A DNA stretch of 64,000 nt from Chloroflexota bacterium (GCA_016235425.1 JACRLC010000017.1:1-64000), one strand, 5' to 3'. Shown: positions 16,140-25,582, counted from the stretch's first letter. A program made the numbers and translations. Notes: generated from the letters alone by a model not told the origin.

Positions 16140-17060
16140 ATGGCTGACATCCAGATCAAACCGAAGCGTTCGTTTTTAGCCCGCGTATTCATCTCACCCG
16201 ACGAGCCGCGCTTGCGCGCCGGTTGGAGGCTGTTGTTACAAACGCTTCTTATGATCGTAATCAGCCTGCTCGTTGGAATACTCGTCACGGCCTTTTTTAA
16301 AGGAGGGGTGGGCGGGAATGCGGGCTTTTTGATCAGCCAGATCGTTGAATTAGTTGTGTTCACTCTCTCGATCTACATCGCCCGCCGCTTTCTCGATAAA
16401 CGATCTTTCGCGAGTTTGGGTTTGGTTACAAACGCCCGAGCCTTTATTGATATCCTGGCAGGCATTGCCGTCACCTTCTTTATGATGGGATTGATATATC
16501 TCCTTGAATTTGCGATGGGCTGGTTAACATTCGACGCCTTTGCATGGCAGGTAGAGCCGGTCGGTGCAGTCTTTACAAGCGTCCTGAGTTTCTTTGTAAT
16601 TTTCATTCTCGTTGGATGGAATGAGGAACTGCTTTCGCGCGGCTATCACTTGCAAACAATTGCCAGCGGCATCAACACCTTCTGGGGAGTGGTGATCTCC
16701 TCTGCGGTCTTCGGCATCGCGCATCTCGGCAATCCGAACGCCACCTGGGTCAGCGCGGCGGGAATTTTCCTGGCGGGGTTGTTCCTGGCTTACGGATATT
16801 TACGAACCGGTCAACTCTGGCTTTCGATTGGACTGCATATCGGCTGGAATTTCTTTGAGGGCGTGGTCTTTGGGTTTCCGGTCTCCGGGCTGGACATTTA
16901 TCAACTCATGCGGATTCGGGTCCAAGGCCCGGAATTGTGGACCGGCGGCGCCTTTGGCCCGGAGGCAGGATTGATCGTCATTCCCGGCCTGATCCTGGGA
17001 ACTGTTTTGATCTACATTTACTCGAAGATGATCCGAAAAAACGCCGAGGTGGGCGCGTAA
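16140..17060 (+). CDS. CPBP family intramembrane metalloprotease
   Basis: 306 residues with about eight membrane helices. All CPBP motifs are present: EELLSRGYHLQ (intact EExxxR), FGIAHLGNPN with His, and GLHIGWNF with the final His. Unlike the copy at 266 the active-site Arg is retained, so this one is probably catalytic. The ATG at 16140 follows CCGGAGGAC; the upstream in-frame ATG at 16077 overlaps no ribosome-binding site. Substrate unknown; in bacteria relatives act on prenylated-like or membrane peptides. It is 23 bases from the kinase gene downstream. Confidence 0.87.
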   Translation: MADIQIKPKRSFLARVFISPDEPRLRAGWRLLLQTLLMIVISLLVGILVTAFFKGGVGGNAGFLISQIVELVVFTLSIYIARRFLDKRSFASLGLVTNARAFIDILAGIAVTFFMMGLIYLLEFAMGWLTFDAFAWQVEPVGAVFTSVLSFFVIFILVGWNEELLSRGYHLQTIASGINTFWGVVISSAVFGIAHLGNPNATWVSAAGIFLAGLFLAYGYLRTGQLWLSIGLHIGWNFFEGVVFGFPVSGLDIYQLMRIRVQGPELWTGGAFGPEAGLIVIPGLILGTVLIYIYSKMIRKNAEVGA

Positions 17061-17083
17061 GAAAACGGTTCAGGAGTGAACCC

Positions 17084-18877
17084 ATGCCCTTTGCAATAGG
17101 CGAAACGGTCGGCCCATATCAAATCGTGGAACAACTTGGTCAGGGCGGAATGGCAACCGTATTCAAGGCGTACCACGCCAGCTTGGATCGTTATGTGGCG
17201 CTCAAGGTTCTGCATCCAAATTTATATGAGGACCCCACTTTCACAGTCAGGTTTCAGCGCGAAGCCAGGCTGGTGGCGAAGATTGACCATCCAAATATTG
17301 TCCCGGTCCATGATTTCGCCGAACATGACAGGCATCCCTATCTTGTAATGAAATTCATCGAAGGGGGAACTCTCAAAGAGCGCCTGGGGCGCGGGCCGCT
17401 GACATCCGAAGAGATTGGCGACGTGCTGGAGTCGGTTGGCTCGGCACTGACCTACGCGCATCAGCAGGGAATTCTCCACCGCGACATTAAGCCGTCGAAT
17501 GTGCTGATCGCCGCTGACGGTCACGTTTATCTGGCGGACTTTGGGTTGGCGCGCCTTGCCCAGGATGGAAGCTCCACCTTTTCATCTGATTCGATCATGG
17601 GCACACCGCAGTATATCTCGCCGGAACAGGCCATCGGAAAAAAAGACCTGGACGAGGGCACGGACATTTATTCCTTTGGCGTGATGCTGTACGAAATGGT
17701 TGTGGGACAAGTGCCCTTTAATGCTGACACGCCGTTCAGCATCATCTTTGATCACATCTACACACCACTGCCCCTGCCGCGCATGATCAATCCCTCGGTG
17801 CCGGAGAGCGTTGAGGCGGTTCTGGTCAAGGCGCTTGCCAAAGAGCGCGCTGACCGCTACGCGACGGTCGCTGAGATGGTGTCGGCCTTCAGGTCCGCGT
17901 GGGAAGCGGCTGGGGTGCCAATGCAAGGCACGGCCATGATCCTCGGGCGGGAAACGGGAAAAACTACGGGGAAGGCTGGTGCAGTTGTAACGGGATCAGC
18001 TCACAGGGCGGAAGGAAGCGCAGGCGTTAAGTCGAAGAAAAAATTGCCGCTTTGGGCCTTTGTCAGTTTGAGCGCTGTGCTTGTGATCTGTTGTGTATCC
18101 ATTGCATCAACCCTGGGTTTGCTCAACCGATTTTGGCCCGCCCTGACGCCCCCGACTGTTACTGTCACGCCAACGGAATCTGCTTATTGCACAGGGGAAC
18201 AGACCTGGCTTAAACGGGATTATTTTCCAGAGCAGGAAATCCTGCATTGCTGGGAACAGGATCATTACATTACCGATCTGGCTTACGATGGCAGTGAATG
18301 GACGCTTGTAATGACCAGGGAAGTCAGCTACACGGATCAGGCTTATTTGACCGATGAAAATTTTCCCGAAACAGAAATCAAGGAATATTGGGATCGCGGT
18401 TTTGAAATTACGACGGTATATTATGGCAGCGGACAATGGATTGTGGTCATGAGCGATGGAACCGGCTTTACGAACCAGGCCTACCTCAACAATCCGAGTT
18501 TTCCATCAACAGATATCAACGATTATTGGGGACAGGAATACGGGATAACAACGCTCGGTTATGGAAATGGCAACTGGGTGGTGGTGATGTCGAAAGGCGG
18601 CGTTTTTGGGAAACAGGTTTATTTCACAGATGCGGCTTTTTCAGACGACAAGATCGGCAACTATTCGAATGCAGATTACTACATCACCAACGTTGCGTAT
18701 GGAAATGCAGGCTGGGTGGTTGTCATGTCGCAGGGAAATATGTTTTCGCATCAATACTACTATGATTATGATTATTTCCCCGAGGACGGCATCACCGAAG
18801 ATTGGGACAATAATTATTTCATAACGAATCTGGCCTACGGAGATTCGCTCTGGGTGGTAGTTACTTCAAAACCGTAG
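17084..18877 (+). CDS. Transmembrane Ser/Thr protein kinase with extracellular WVVVMS repeats
   Basis: 597 residues; the ATG at 17084 follows CAGGAG. Hanks-type kinase domain (about 12-275): GQGGMATVFK, Lys41, HRDIKPSN (His132-Asp134), DFGLAR (152-157), SPEQ. One membrane helix at about 324-346. Outside (about 370-597) are five repeats of roughly 45 residues with the pattern W...YFP..I...W...Y.IT.L.Y....WVVVMS. This pattern resembles DUF7477 at the C-terminus of plant MUT9-like kinases (from memory, not searched). It probably forms a beta-rich sensor. Its stop is one base from the stop of the convergent GAF/HD-GYP gene. Confidence 0.9.
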   Translation: MPFAIGETVGPYQIVEQLGQGGMATVFKAYHASLDRYVALKVLHPNLYEDPTFTVRFQREARLVAKIDHPNIVPVHDFAEHDRHPYLVMKFIEGGTLKERLGRGPLTSEEIGDVLESVGSALTYAHQQGILHRDIKPSNVLIAADGHVYLADFGLARLAQDGSSTFSSDSIMGTPQYISPEQAIGKKDLDEGTDIYSFGVMLYEMVVGQVPFNADTPFSIIFDHIYTPLPLPRMINPSVPESVEAVLVKALAKERADRYATVAEMVSAFRSAWEAAGVPMQGTAMILGRETGKTTGKAGAVVTGSAHRAEGSAGVKSKKKLPLWAFVSLSAVLVICCVSIASTLGLLNRFWPALTPPTVTVTPTESAYCTGEQTWLKRDYFPEQEILHCWEQDHYITDLAYDGSEWTLVMTREVSYTDQAYLTDENFPETEIKEYWDRGFEITTVYYGSGQWIVVMSDGTGFTNQAYLNNPSFPSTDINDYWGQEYGITTLGYGNGNWVVVMSKGGVFGKQVYFTDAAFSDDKIGNYSNADYYITNVAYGNAGWVVVMSQGNMFSHQYYYDYDYFPEDGITEDWDNNYFITNLAYGDSLWVVVTSKP

Positions 18878-18878
18878 C

Positions 18879-20189
18879 CTAAACCACTACCGGCAGGGAC
18901 GACAAATCTCCCAGGCTTAGAAAGGCATCCGCAATATGCGAATCAAAATGGGTGGCGGACTGCTTGCGGATATATTCCTGCACTTCGACGGGATTCAACG
19001 CCTTGCGGTAAGGCCGGTCGGAAGTCAGTGCATCCCAGACATCCACAATGGAAAAGATGCGGGCCATGATCGGAATCTCTTCGCCGCCCAGGCCGCGCGG
19101 ATACCCCGTGCCGTCCCATTTTTCGTGATGGCAATACGGGATGTCAATCGCGGGATGCAAAAATTGGATGGGGTTGAGCATCTCGTAGGCAAGCACCGGG
19201 TGCTGCTTCATGCGCTCCCGTTCGTCAGCCGTCAGATCCCCGGGTTTGAGCAGAATGCTGTCGGGGATGCCCATCTTGCCAATGTCATGGAGTAAGGCCC
19301 CGCGCGTGATGTGTACCAAATCTTCCCCCTCAAAACCAAGGGCTTTTGCCAATGTGCGTGTCAGTGTGGTCACGCGCTGGGTATGACCTTTCGTTTCCTT
19401 GTCGCGCAAATCCAACGCCCGCACCCAGCCTTTGAGGGTGGCGTCGTACGCGATTTCCAATTCCTCGTTTGCGGCTTCGAGATCGAGGTTGGCTGACTGC
19501 AAATCGTCGAACAGGCGCGCATTGTCAATGGCAACCGCGGCCTGGTCTGCAAATGCGGAAAGCAACTCCAGGTCATTGTCTTGAAAAAGGCCGGTATGCG
19601 CGCGGTTATCAACAAATATGACGCCGATGATCTCGTCTTTTATTTTCAACGGGGCGCACAGAATGGAACGGAGGTGAAGCGATATGACGCTCATCTCCTT
19701 CCCGAAACGTGGATCTTCCTGCGCGTTGGTAGTCAGAACCGGCTCTCCCGAATTCGCCACACGTTGGACAATCGTCCTGCTGACGGCAAAGGCGTCTCCC
19801 TCCAAATCCATGTGGTCAATGCCGCGCGCCATGCGAACGACAAGCTCGCCCGCCGCATTTCGCAGCATCAAAAAGCCGCGCTCGGCCTGCATCAATGCGA
19901 TTAACGCGTCCATCACCTCTGCCAATACCCGCTCCAGGCCCAAAGACGAGTTGATTACATGTCCCACCTCCATCAACGACGCCAGCCGATATTTCCCCGT
20001 ATGCAGGTGGTCGGATACCCCGCCCTGCAAAAAACCCAAAGAATCAGAGATGCTTTTCAAATCCTGCATGGCAGTCAAAGCGGAAGGATCGGGGACGCGG
20101 GCAAGGTCGCGCATCGCTTTCAAGAGCAGGATATTCACACCCTGAAATTGCCTTTGAATGGACTGTGTATCGGAGAGTTTGTCACTCAT
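18879..20189 (-). CDS. GAF domain / HD-GYP phosphodiesterase
   Basis: 436 residues, cytoplasmic. A helical N-terminal region (1-70) precedes a GAF domain (about 75-235), then a short helix (LEAANEELEIAYDATL) and an HD-GYP domain (about 250-425). The metal and catalytic motifs are complete: HDIGKMGIPDSIL, HP...YEML, HHEKWDGTGYP and DVWDALTSDRPYR. The family hydrolyses cyclic di-GMP (or related dinucleotides), with the GAF domain sensing a ligand. A good promoter lies upstream. Its position at the end of the kinase cluster links Ser/Thr phosphorylation and cyclic-dinucleotide signalling by context only. Confidence 0.93.
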   Translation of the reverse strand: MSDKLSDTQSIQRQFQGVNILLLKAMRDLARVPDPSALTAMQDLKSISDSLGFLQGGVSDHLHTGKYRLASLMEVGHVINSSLGLERVLAEVMDALIALMQAERGFLMLRNAAGELVVRMARGIDHMDLEGDAFAVSRTIVQRVANSGEPVLTTNAQEDPRFGKEMSVISLHLRSILCAPLKIKDEIIGVIFVDNRAHTGLFQDNDLELLSAFADQAAVAIDNARLFDDLQSANLDLEAANEELEIAYDATLKGWVRALDLRDKETKGHTQRVTTLTRTLAKALGFEGEDLVHITRGALLHDIGKMGIPDSILLKPGDLTADERERMKQHPVLAYEMLNPIQFLHPAIDIPYCHHEKWDGTGYPRGLGGEEIPIMARIFSIVDVWDALTSDRPYRKALNPVEVQEYIRKQSATHFDSHIADAFLSLGDLSSLPVVV

Positions 20190-20212
20190 GCAGACCTCCG
20201 TTTCCTACGTTC

Positions 20213-20241
20213 ATTGTACTCCGCGGAGGAACGTACTTCAA
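20213..20241 (-). promoter_or_regulatory. Promoter of the GAF/HD-GYP gene
   Basis: On the minus strand TTGAAG, 17 bases, TACAAT, followed by a leader of about 20 bases containing AACGGAGG before the ATG at 20189. Confidence 0.65.
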
Positions 20242-20339
20242 CCATGGCTTGCTCAAACCCTACCATAGTCCACTTTACGAAACGCGCCTTTGACAGTAAA
20301 TTTAGCCAGTGCATCCAAAGGCACAACTCACCCAATTTT

Positions 20340-21080
20340 ATGTCCCGCTTCATCCGAGCCATCCTCTTTGACCTTGGCGGCACCCTCATGTATTCACGCG
20401 GCCCCTGGCCGCCCATCGAGGCCCGCGCCGACCTTATGTTCGCAGAGAATCTGCGCTCATCGGGATTGGATATTGACCCGTCTGAATTTGCACTCCTATT
20501 TCGCAAACGATTGAAGGAATATTACGTTCGCCGCGAGGAGGACCTCTTTGAAACCACCTATCGTTCGGTGGCATTGGAACTGCTTCAAGAGGAGGGATAT
20601 GCAAACATAACGGAGCCAGTTCTCCAGTCCGCGCTGGACGCGTTGTATTCCGTCACGCAGGCGAATTGGGAGCTGGAGTCGGATGCCATCCCCATGTTGA
20701 AGAATCTTGAGTCGAGCGGTTATCGGCTCGGCCTCGTCTCGAACGCGGGCGATAACAAGGACGTCTTTCAACTTGCCGAACGTTTTCGTATCGAACCCTA
20801 CTTTGATTTCATTCTCACGTCGGCGGCCTGCTCGTATCGCAAACCCCATCCGCGCATTTTCGAGCTTGCCCTCGCACATTGGAATATCCCCGCCAGCGAA
20901 TCTGCCATGGTTGGCGACACGCTCGATGCAGACATCCTCGGCGCACAACGCGCCGGACTTTTCACGATTTGGATTACCCGCCGCGCAACCCCCAAAGCGG
21001 AGGACCTGCTCCGCATCAAACCGGACCTCAGCCTGCCCTCGCTACAAGACATTCCTGCCGCTGTAAACGGACTCCACTAA
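20340..21080 (+). CDS. HAD-superfamily hydrolase
   Basis: 246 residues. HAD motifs in order: AILFDLGGTLMYS (Asp nucleophile in D-x-G-x-T), LGLVSNAGDN (motif II Ser), YRKPHPRIFELAL (motif III Lys) and MVGDTLDADILGA (motif IV Asp pair). The cap is helical and inserted after motif I, as in subfamily I phosphatases such as phosphoglycolate or nucleotide phosphatases. Natural substrate unknown. ATG 20340 is chosen because motif I follows directly; the long in-frame extension upstream reads through the HD-GYP promoter region and is not credible. Confidence 0.88.
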   Translation: MSRFIRAILFDLGGTLMYSRGPWPPIEARADLMFAENLRSSGLDIDPSEFALLFRKRLKEYYVRREEDLFETTYRSVALELLQEEGYANITEPVLQSALDALYSVTQANWELESDAIPMLKNLESSGYRLGLVSNAGDNKDVFQLAERFRIEPYFDFILTSAACSYRKPHPRIFELALAHWNIPASESAMVGDTLDADILGAQRAGLFTIWITRRATPKAEDLLRIKPDLSLPSLQDIPAAVNGLH

Positions 21081-21109
21081 ACTCCCGCCCGAATCGCCTG
21101 TAAAAAATA

Positions 21110-21142
21110 CAAGCCTGGCTCATTGACCGGGCTTATGCTTTT
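21110..21142 (+). terminator. Terminator between the HAD and ABC-importer genes
   Basis: AAGCCTGG pairs with CCGGGCTT (one mismatch) around CTCATTGA, followed by ATGCTTTTCTTT. Lies between convergent genes. Confidence 0.6.
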
Positions 21143-21145
21143 CTT

Positions 21146-21928
21146 TCAACCTGCCTGCTTCACTTCCGAATGGATGAGCGAAAGCACCTGCTTGCGTAAT
21201 TTCACAAAACGCTCGTCGCCTTCCGTTTCCATGAACGCCCGCGGGCGCGGCAAGTCCACAACGATTTCGGCTTTGATCCTTCCGGGGCGCGCGGTCATCA
21301 CGTAGATTCGATCCGAAAGCAGGATCGCCTCCTCCACGTCGTGCGTCACAAATAGAACCGTTGTCCGGTCTGCCTGCCAGATGTTGAGGAGCAGTTCCTG
21401 CATCAACATGCGCGTCTGCGCGTCGAGCGCGCCGAACGGCTCATCCATCAACAACATCTGCGGACGATACACAAGTGCCCGCGCAATCGCCACGCGCTGG
21501 CGCATTCCGCCCGAAAGCTGGTTGGGCATGGCGCGCGCAAAATCCTCCAGCCCAACCAACCGCAAATGATCGCGGACGAGTTCATCCTGTTTCGATTTTT
21601 CCACTCCACTCTTCTTGAGCGCAAAGCGGACATTCTCTTCGACGGTCAGCCACGGGAACAACGTGTAAGTCTGGAAGACCACCCCGCGATCCGGGCCGGG
21701 ACCGAAGACTGTTCCACCGTCCACTTTGATCTCGCCCTCGGTGATGGGTTCCAGCCCCGCGGCCATCATCAGCATTGTGGACTTGCCGCAACCCGAAGGC
21801 CCCACCAGCGAAACAAACTCGTTTGGCTGGACGGTCATGGACAGATCCTGCACCGCCACGAGAGCCTCCCCCTTCTCGACAGGGAATCGCTTCCACACAT
21901 TTTGGACTTGCAATTTTGGTGTTGTCAT
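21146..21928 (-). CDS. ABC importer ATP-binding protein (SsuB/TauB type)
   Basis: 260 residues from the ATG at 21926-21928. Walker A GPSGCGKST, Q-loop QTYTLFPWLTV, signature LSGGMRQRVAIARAL, Walker B LLMDEPFGALD and switch His in VTHDVEEAI are all intact. The sequence is of the nitrate/sulfonate/taurine importer class. The ATG overlaps the permease stop by four bases, indicating translational coupling. The long in-frame extension upstream is a shadow of the permease gene. Last gene of the importer operon. Confidence 0.93.
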   Translation of the reverse strand: MTTPKLQVQNVWKRFPVEKGEALVAVQDLSMTVQPNEFVSLVGPSGCGKSTMLMMAAGLEPITEGEIKVDGGTVFGPGPDRGVVFQTYTLFPWLTVEENVRFALKKSGVEKSKQDELVRDHLRLVGLEDFARAMPNQLSGGMRQRVAIARALVYRPQMLLMDEPFGALDAQTRMLMQELLLNIWQADRTTVLFVTHDVEEAILLSDRIYVMTARPGRIKAEIVVDLPRPRAFMETEGDERFVKLRKQVLSLIHSEVKQAG

Positions 21929-22749
21929 CGTGCTTGAATCACCCACGGAAATAATTTCTTGTACGATAACTTGAAAAGATAATCGGTGATCAGCCCCAGC
22001 ACACCGATGACCAGAATGCCCAGGATGATCGTCTCGGTTTCGAGAAAGCGCTGGGCGCGCATGATGCGGTAGCCCAGACCGACGTTCGCCGCGACCAGTT
22101 CGGCCACCACAAGATACGTCCATGCCCAGCCAAGGGTGATGCGGAATGTGTCCCACACGCCGGGCAGGGCCGCGCGCAAAATGACATTCCACAGGATTTC
22201 CCATTTGCTCAGTCCAAACGTGTAACTGACCTGGATCAAATCGCGCGGCACGGTCTTGACGTTGTCCATGATGAGCAGGACTTCCTGGAAAAATGTGCCG
22301 ATGAAAAGAATGGCAAACTTCTGGCTGTCATCCACGCCGAGCCAGAGAATCGTCAGCGGGACGAATGCGACGGCAGGCATGTACCGAACGAGGTCAATGA
22401 ACGGTTCGAAGAGTCCTTCAAAGAAATGAAAGTTGCCCATCAAAATGCCGATCGGCACGGCGAACAACGTCGAAAGAAGCCAGCCAACCATGATGCGATA
22501 CAGGCTCGCGCCCGCATCCTGCCAAAGCACACCGCTCTGGATTTGCTTCATCAGCTCTCCCCACACAGCCGCAGGCGAAGGCAAAAATATCTTTGAGACA
22601 AAACCAAATGAGGTCAATAAAAACCAGGCGGCCACAAAAACAGCGATGAAGCCGATGCCCGCGCCGACGTAATACTGCCGGGGAATTTCCCGGCGCAATT
22701 CCAGCAGTTGGATTTTTTCTTTCGGTCGGGCGATGGGTGAATTTGCCAT
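21925..22749 (-). CDS. ABC importer permease (SsuC/TauC type)
   Basis: 274 residues with about six membrane helices, and the ABC-binding loop signature around LRAALPGVWDTFRITLGWAW (EAA loop variant). It pairs with the SsuB/TauB-type ATPase and the NMT1/SsuA-type binding protein. The start at 22747-22749 (MANSPIARPK) is preferred since the cytoplasmic tail then leads into the first helix (YVGAGIGFIAVFVAAWFLL). The alternative ATG at 22800 would extend into the palindrome 22768-22820. No strong ribosome-binding site is visible. Confidence 0.92.
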   Translation of the reverse strand: MANSPIARPKEKIQLLELRREIPRQYYVGAGIGFIAVFVAAWFLLTSFGFVSKIFLPSPAAVWGELMKQIQSGVLWQDAGASLYRIMVGWLLSTLFAVPIGILMGNFHFFEGLFEPFIDLVRYMPAVAFVPLTILWLGVDDSQKFAILFIGTFFQEVLLIMDNVKTVPRDLIQVSYTFGLSKWEILWNVILRAALPGVWDTFRITLGWAWTYLVVAELVAANVGLGYRIMRAQRFLETETIILGILVIGVLGLITDYLFKLSYKKLFPWVIQAR

Positions 22750-22767
22750 GTGATAAATTTCGGCGAG

Positions 22768-22820
22768 AGTGCGTCGCACCTTACAAACAGGAAAAATCAA
22801 CCCGTCAGGTGCGACGCACT
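22768..22820. repeat. Inverted repeat between binding-protein and permease genes
   Basis: AGTGCGTCGCACCT (22768-22781) and AGGTGCGACGCACT (22807-22820) are exact inverses separated by 25 bases, and each arm contains a GTGCGTCGCAC-type self-complementary core. Lying inside the operon, it could stabilise the upstream mRNA end or attenuate the downstream genes. Confidence 0.8.
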
Positions 22821-22831
22821 ACGCGATCAAT

Positions 22832-23797
22832 TTACTCGCCCAGGAAGGACGCGTCAACCAGCGCCTTCAAATCGGGGATCGAATCGAACAGGCCGATGGA
22901 CATCGAGACATTCGCCACATCCTCAATCGTCGCGGCAAAATCGCCGGTCAATTGGGAGCGGTTCTCGGCCAGGTCATAGAACTGCACGCCGTCGAAAGCG
23001 GTGGTCAATTCTTCGGGCGCGCTTCCAACTGCGGTGGCGATGATCCCTTTCGCCTCATCGGGGTTGGACTTGTAGAAAGCCATTGCCTCATCCCAGACCT
23101 TCAACAATTCCTTCGCGGCCTCTGGATTCTCGCTCGCGAACTTGCCGCTGATCACGAACACATCCGAGATCAAGCCGGGGCGCTCGCCCGCGGTGTAGAC
23201 CACATGCAGGTCGCTGTTTTCAGCCAGAGCGGCGGAGATGTACGGCTCGTAGGTCACAGCCGCGGCCACCTGACCTGCGATCAACGCGGAACCGGCATCC
23301 GAAGCAGGCATGGGTGCGGGGGAAATATCCGCGAGCGACATGCCGTTCTGCGAAAGCGCGTAGTTCAGCAAAAGGTCGCTGGTGGAGCCTTCTTCATAAG
23401 CCACGGATTTTCCCGCCAGATCGGCAATGGATTGGACATCCGGCCCGGCCATCATCGCGTCGGCTTCGTAGGAAGCATCTTCGAGCAGGACAACTTTCAG
23501 GTCCACGCCGTTTGCGAACAACTTGATGGCGGTATGGGTGGCGAGATTGGCGGCATCCATCTCACCGGAAGCGAACGCGGCATTGACTTCGGTATCCTGC
23601 ACGAAGTCCACCAATTCCACGTCCAGCCCGTGAGCGGTGAACATGCCTTTCTCCTGGGCGATCCACCATGGGCCGTAACCGATCCACGGCTGGGTGCCAA
23701 TGCGAATTTTTACCGGCTCGGCCGCTTTCGGCGCGCAGGCGCTGACTGCCAGCATGGCGATGAGCAGAACAGCTGGAACAAATCGGGAAGTACGCAT
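22832..23797 (-). CDS. ABC importer substrate-binding lipoprotein (NMT1/SsuA-like)
   Basis: 321 residues from the ATG at 23795-23797 preceded by GGAGGAG. Lipoprotein signal with lipobox AVSAC, then a type II periplasmic-binding fold: IRIGTQPWIGYGPWWIAQEKG, AAFASGEMDAAN, SIADLAGKSVAYEEGSTSD and AAAVTYEPY. The family covers sulfonates, taurine, nitrate and pyrimidine precursors of thiamine. The ligand cannot be fixed from sequence. First gene of the operon 23797-21146. Confidence 0.9.
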   Translation of the reverse strand: MRTSRFVPAVLLIAMLAVSACAPKAAEPVKIRIGTQPWIGYGPWWIAQEKGMFTAHGLDVELVDFVQDTEVNAAFASGEMDAANLATHTAIKLFANGVDLKVVLLEDASYEADAMMAGPDVQSIADLAGKSVAYEEGSTSDLLLNYALSQNGMSLADISPAPMPASDAGSALIAGQVAAAVTYEPYISAALAENSDLHVVYTAGERPGLISDVFVISGKFASENPEAAKELLKVWDEAMAFYKSNPDEAKGIIATAVGSAPEELTTAFDGVQFYDLAENRSQLTGDFAATIEDVANVSMSIGLFDSIPDLKALVDASFLGE

Positions 23798-23874
23798 ACT
23801 TTCTCCTCCATAAAAAATATTTAAAGTGGGCGCGCTTGTGCCCTCCACTTTATTAACCCGGCAAAGTCCGCCGT

Positions 23875-23904
23875 ATTATAATTCGTCTCACTATATTATG
23901 TCAC
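23875..23904 (-). promoter_or_regulatory. Promoter of the ABC-importer operon
   Basis: On the minus strand GTGACA, 18 bases, TATAAT. The leader of about 70 bases includes an AAAGTGG/CCACTTT hairpin (about 23824-23851) before the ribosome-binding site. Confidence 0.55.
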
Positions 23905-24125
23905 TGCGAGGAACGAAGCAGTCTCCTATTAAACGGGCAAACCTCACGTGAAGACTTTTTCGTTTATCGGGGATTGCTTCGTCGGGAAGCGACGCCCTGA
24001 GCTTATCGAAGGGAACGCCCTCCTCGGAATCCCGCCATACTTCCCCGCACCGAACGCCCCGCACCTTTCATCCCCGATCCAACGAAGGTGCGGGGACGCA
24101 GGACGGTGTGGCGGGGCAATGACAT
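23900..24125. repeat. Composite intergenic repeat between the ABC operon and hisD
   Basis: The block runs from TCACTGCGAGGAACGAAGCA to CGGGGCAATGACATGCC. It contains GGATTGCTTCGTCGGGAAGC, CCTGAGCTTATCGAAGGG and a CCCCGCACCTTTC/GAAGGTGCGGGG inverted repeat. It is the largest member of the GATTGCTTCG...GCAATGACA family in the window. The reading frame through it (in phase with hisD) is an artefact. No gene is seen in 23905-24142. Confidence 0.7.
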
Positions 24126-24142
24126 GCCAACCAGGAGAAACC

Positions 24143-25477
24143 ATGATCAGAATCCTCGACGTTCCCGCCGCGCAATCATCCATCCTAAAACGCATGGCAT
24201 GGGACGAGTTCGCCGTTCCCGAATCCATCCTTGCAAAACTTGAGTCCATGTTCGGCGAACGCGTCTCGCCGGATGAAGCGGTGCGCCGCATTCTGGCGGA
24301 CATCCGTCGAAACGGCGACCAGGCCATCGTTCAGTGGACGAAGCGCATCGATTCCATCGACCTGAAAACTGTCTCCGTTTCGACGGATCAAATCAAGGCC
24401 GCGTATGATCTCGTTGATCCGCAAGTCGTGGAGGCTTTGAAATTATCGGCGCGACGCGTCGAAGCGTTCCATCGCAGGCAACCCAACATCAGTTGGATCC
24501 ACAACAGCGACGAAGGCACGCTCGGACAGTTGGTGAGGCCGATTGCGCGCGTGGGCGTGTACGCGCCGGGCGGGAGCGCGCCACTGCCAAGTACGGTGCT
24601 GATGACGGCCATTCCCGCAAAGGTGGCGGGCGTGCCGTTTATCGCCATCATCTCGCCGCCGCAACGCGAGACGGGACTGCCCCACCCAGCCGTGTTGGCC
24701 GCGGCGGATATCGTCGGCGCGCAGGCGGTGTATTGCGCGGGCGGCGCGCAGGCGATTGGCGCTTTGGCATTTGGCACAGACAGCGTCCAGCGCGTGGACA
24801 AAATCTGCGGCCCCGGAAGTCTGTTCACCACGCTTGCAAAGCGGCAGGTTTATGGAATGGTCGGCATTGACGGATTGCCCGGCCCGACGGAAACGGTCGT
24901 CATCGCCGACGAAAGCGCTGACCCGAATCTGGCCGCGTCCGATTTGCTGGCGCAGGCCGAACATGACGTACTTGCTTCCGCAATTATGCTCACACCCAGC
25001 CGCGGGCTTGCGGAGAAAGTTCAAGCTGCCGTTGCGAAACAAATGGAGTCACTCAGCCGCGCCGAGATTATTTCGCAGTCACTCGAACGCGGAAGCGGAA
25101 TCATTGTCACGAAGAATCTCGATCAAGCCTTTGACCTTGCAAACGAATACGCGCCCGAACATCTTTGCCTGCTTGTGAAAGACCCGTGGGAGCATGTGAG
25201 CAAAGTGCAGAACGCGGGCGGAATCTTCCTCGGCGAAATGAGTTTTGAAGTGCTTGGAGATTACGTGGCCGGGCCGAGTCACACCATGCCTACCGGCGCG
25301 ACCGCGCGCTTCGCCAGCCCCGCCAACGTCAATGACTTCATCAAGATCATCAGCCTCGTGGACTTGAACGAAAAAGCCCTGCGCGCCATCGGCCCCGCGG
25401 CTGAAACCATCGCAAACGAAGAAGGTCTCTCTGCGCATGCGTCCGCGGTGAGGCAGAGGCTGGAGATACTGAAATAA
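24143..25477 (+). CDS. hisD: Histidinol dehydrogenase
   Basis: 444 residues, full length. It catalyses the two-step NAD-dependent oxidation of L-histidinol to L-histidine. Seen: [67 protein letters not shown], the zinc-ligand segment DLLAQAEHD and the C-terminal [17 protein letters not shown]. The start at 24143 follows CCAGGAGAAA. No other histidine genes are near, so it is an isolated member of the pathway or a hisD-like enzyme of other substrate range. Some hisD paralogues act on other amino alcohols. Confidence 0.93.
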   Translation: MIRILDVPAAQSSILKRMAWDEFAVPESILAKLESMFGERVSPDEAVRRILADIRRNGDQAIVQWTKRIDSIDLKTVSVSTDQIKAAYDLVDPQVVEALKLSARRVEAFHRRQPNISWIHNSDEGTLGQLVRPIARVGVYAPGGSAPLPSTVLMTAIPAKVAGVPFIAIISPPQRETGLPHPAVLAAADIVGAQAVYCAGGAQAIGALAFGTDSVQRVDKICGPGSLFTTLAKRQVYGMVGIDGLPGPTETVVIADESADPNLAASDLLAQAEHDVLASAIMLTPSRGLAEKVQAAVAKQMESLSRAEIISQSLERGSGIIVTKNLDQAFDLANEYAPEHLCLLVKDPWEHVSKVQNAGGIFLGEMSFEVLGDYVAGPSHTMPTGATARFASPANVNDFIKIISLVDLNEKALRAIGPAAETIANEEGLSAHASAVRQRLEILK

Positions 25478-25582
25478 CCAAATAACAGGAGCGTTTTCGC
25501 GCCTGTTTTTGATTCCCCAATGGATCAAATACCAATATAAACATATCCGCCCTCTTCAACCGCGCCGATCAGTTCATCGTTG

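Noticed and set aside
23948-24142. N-terminal extension of HisD
   Set aside because: Codons are made of intergenic repeats and precede a good ribosome-binding site at the true ATG.
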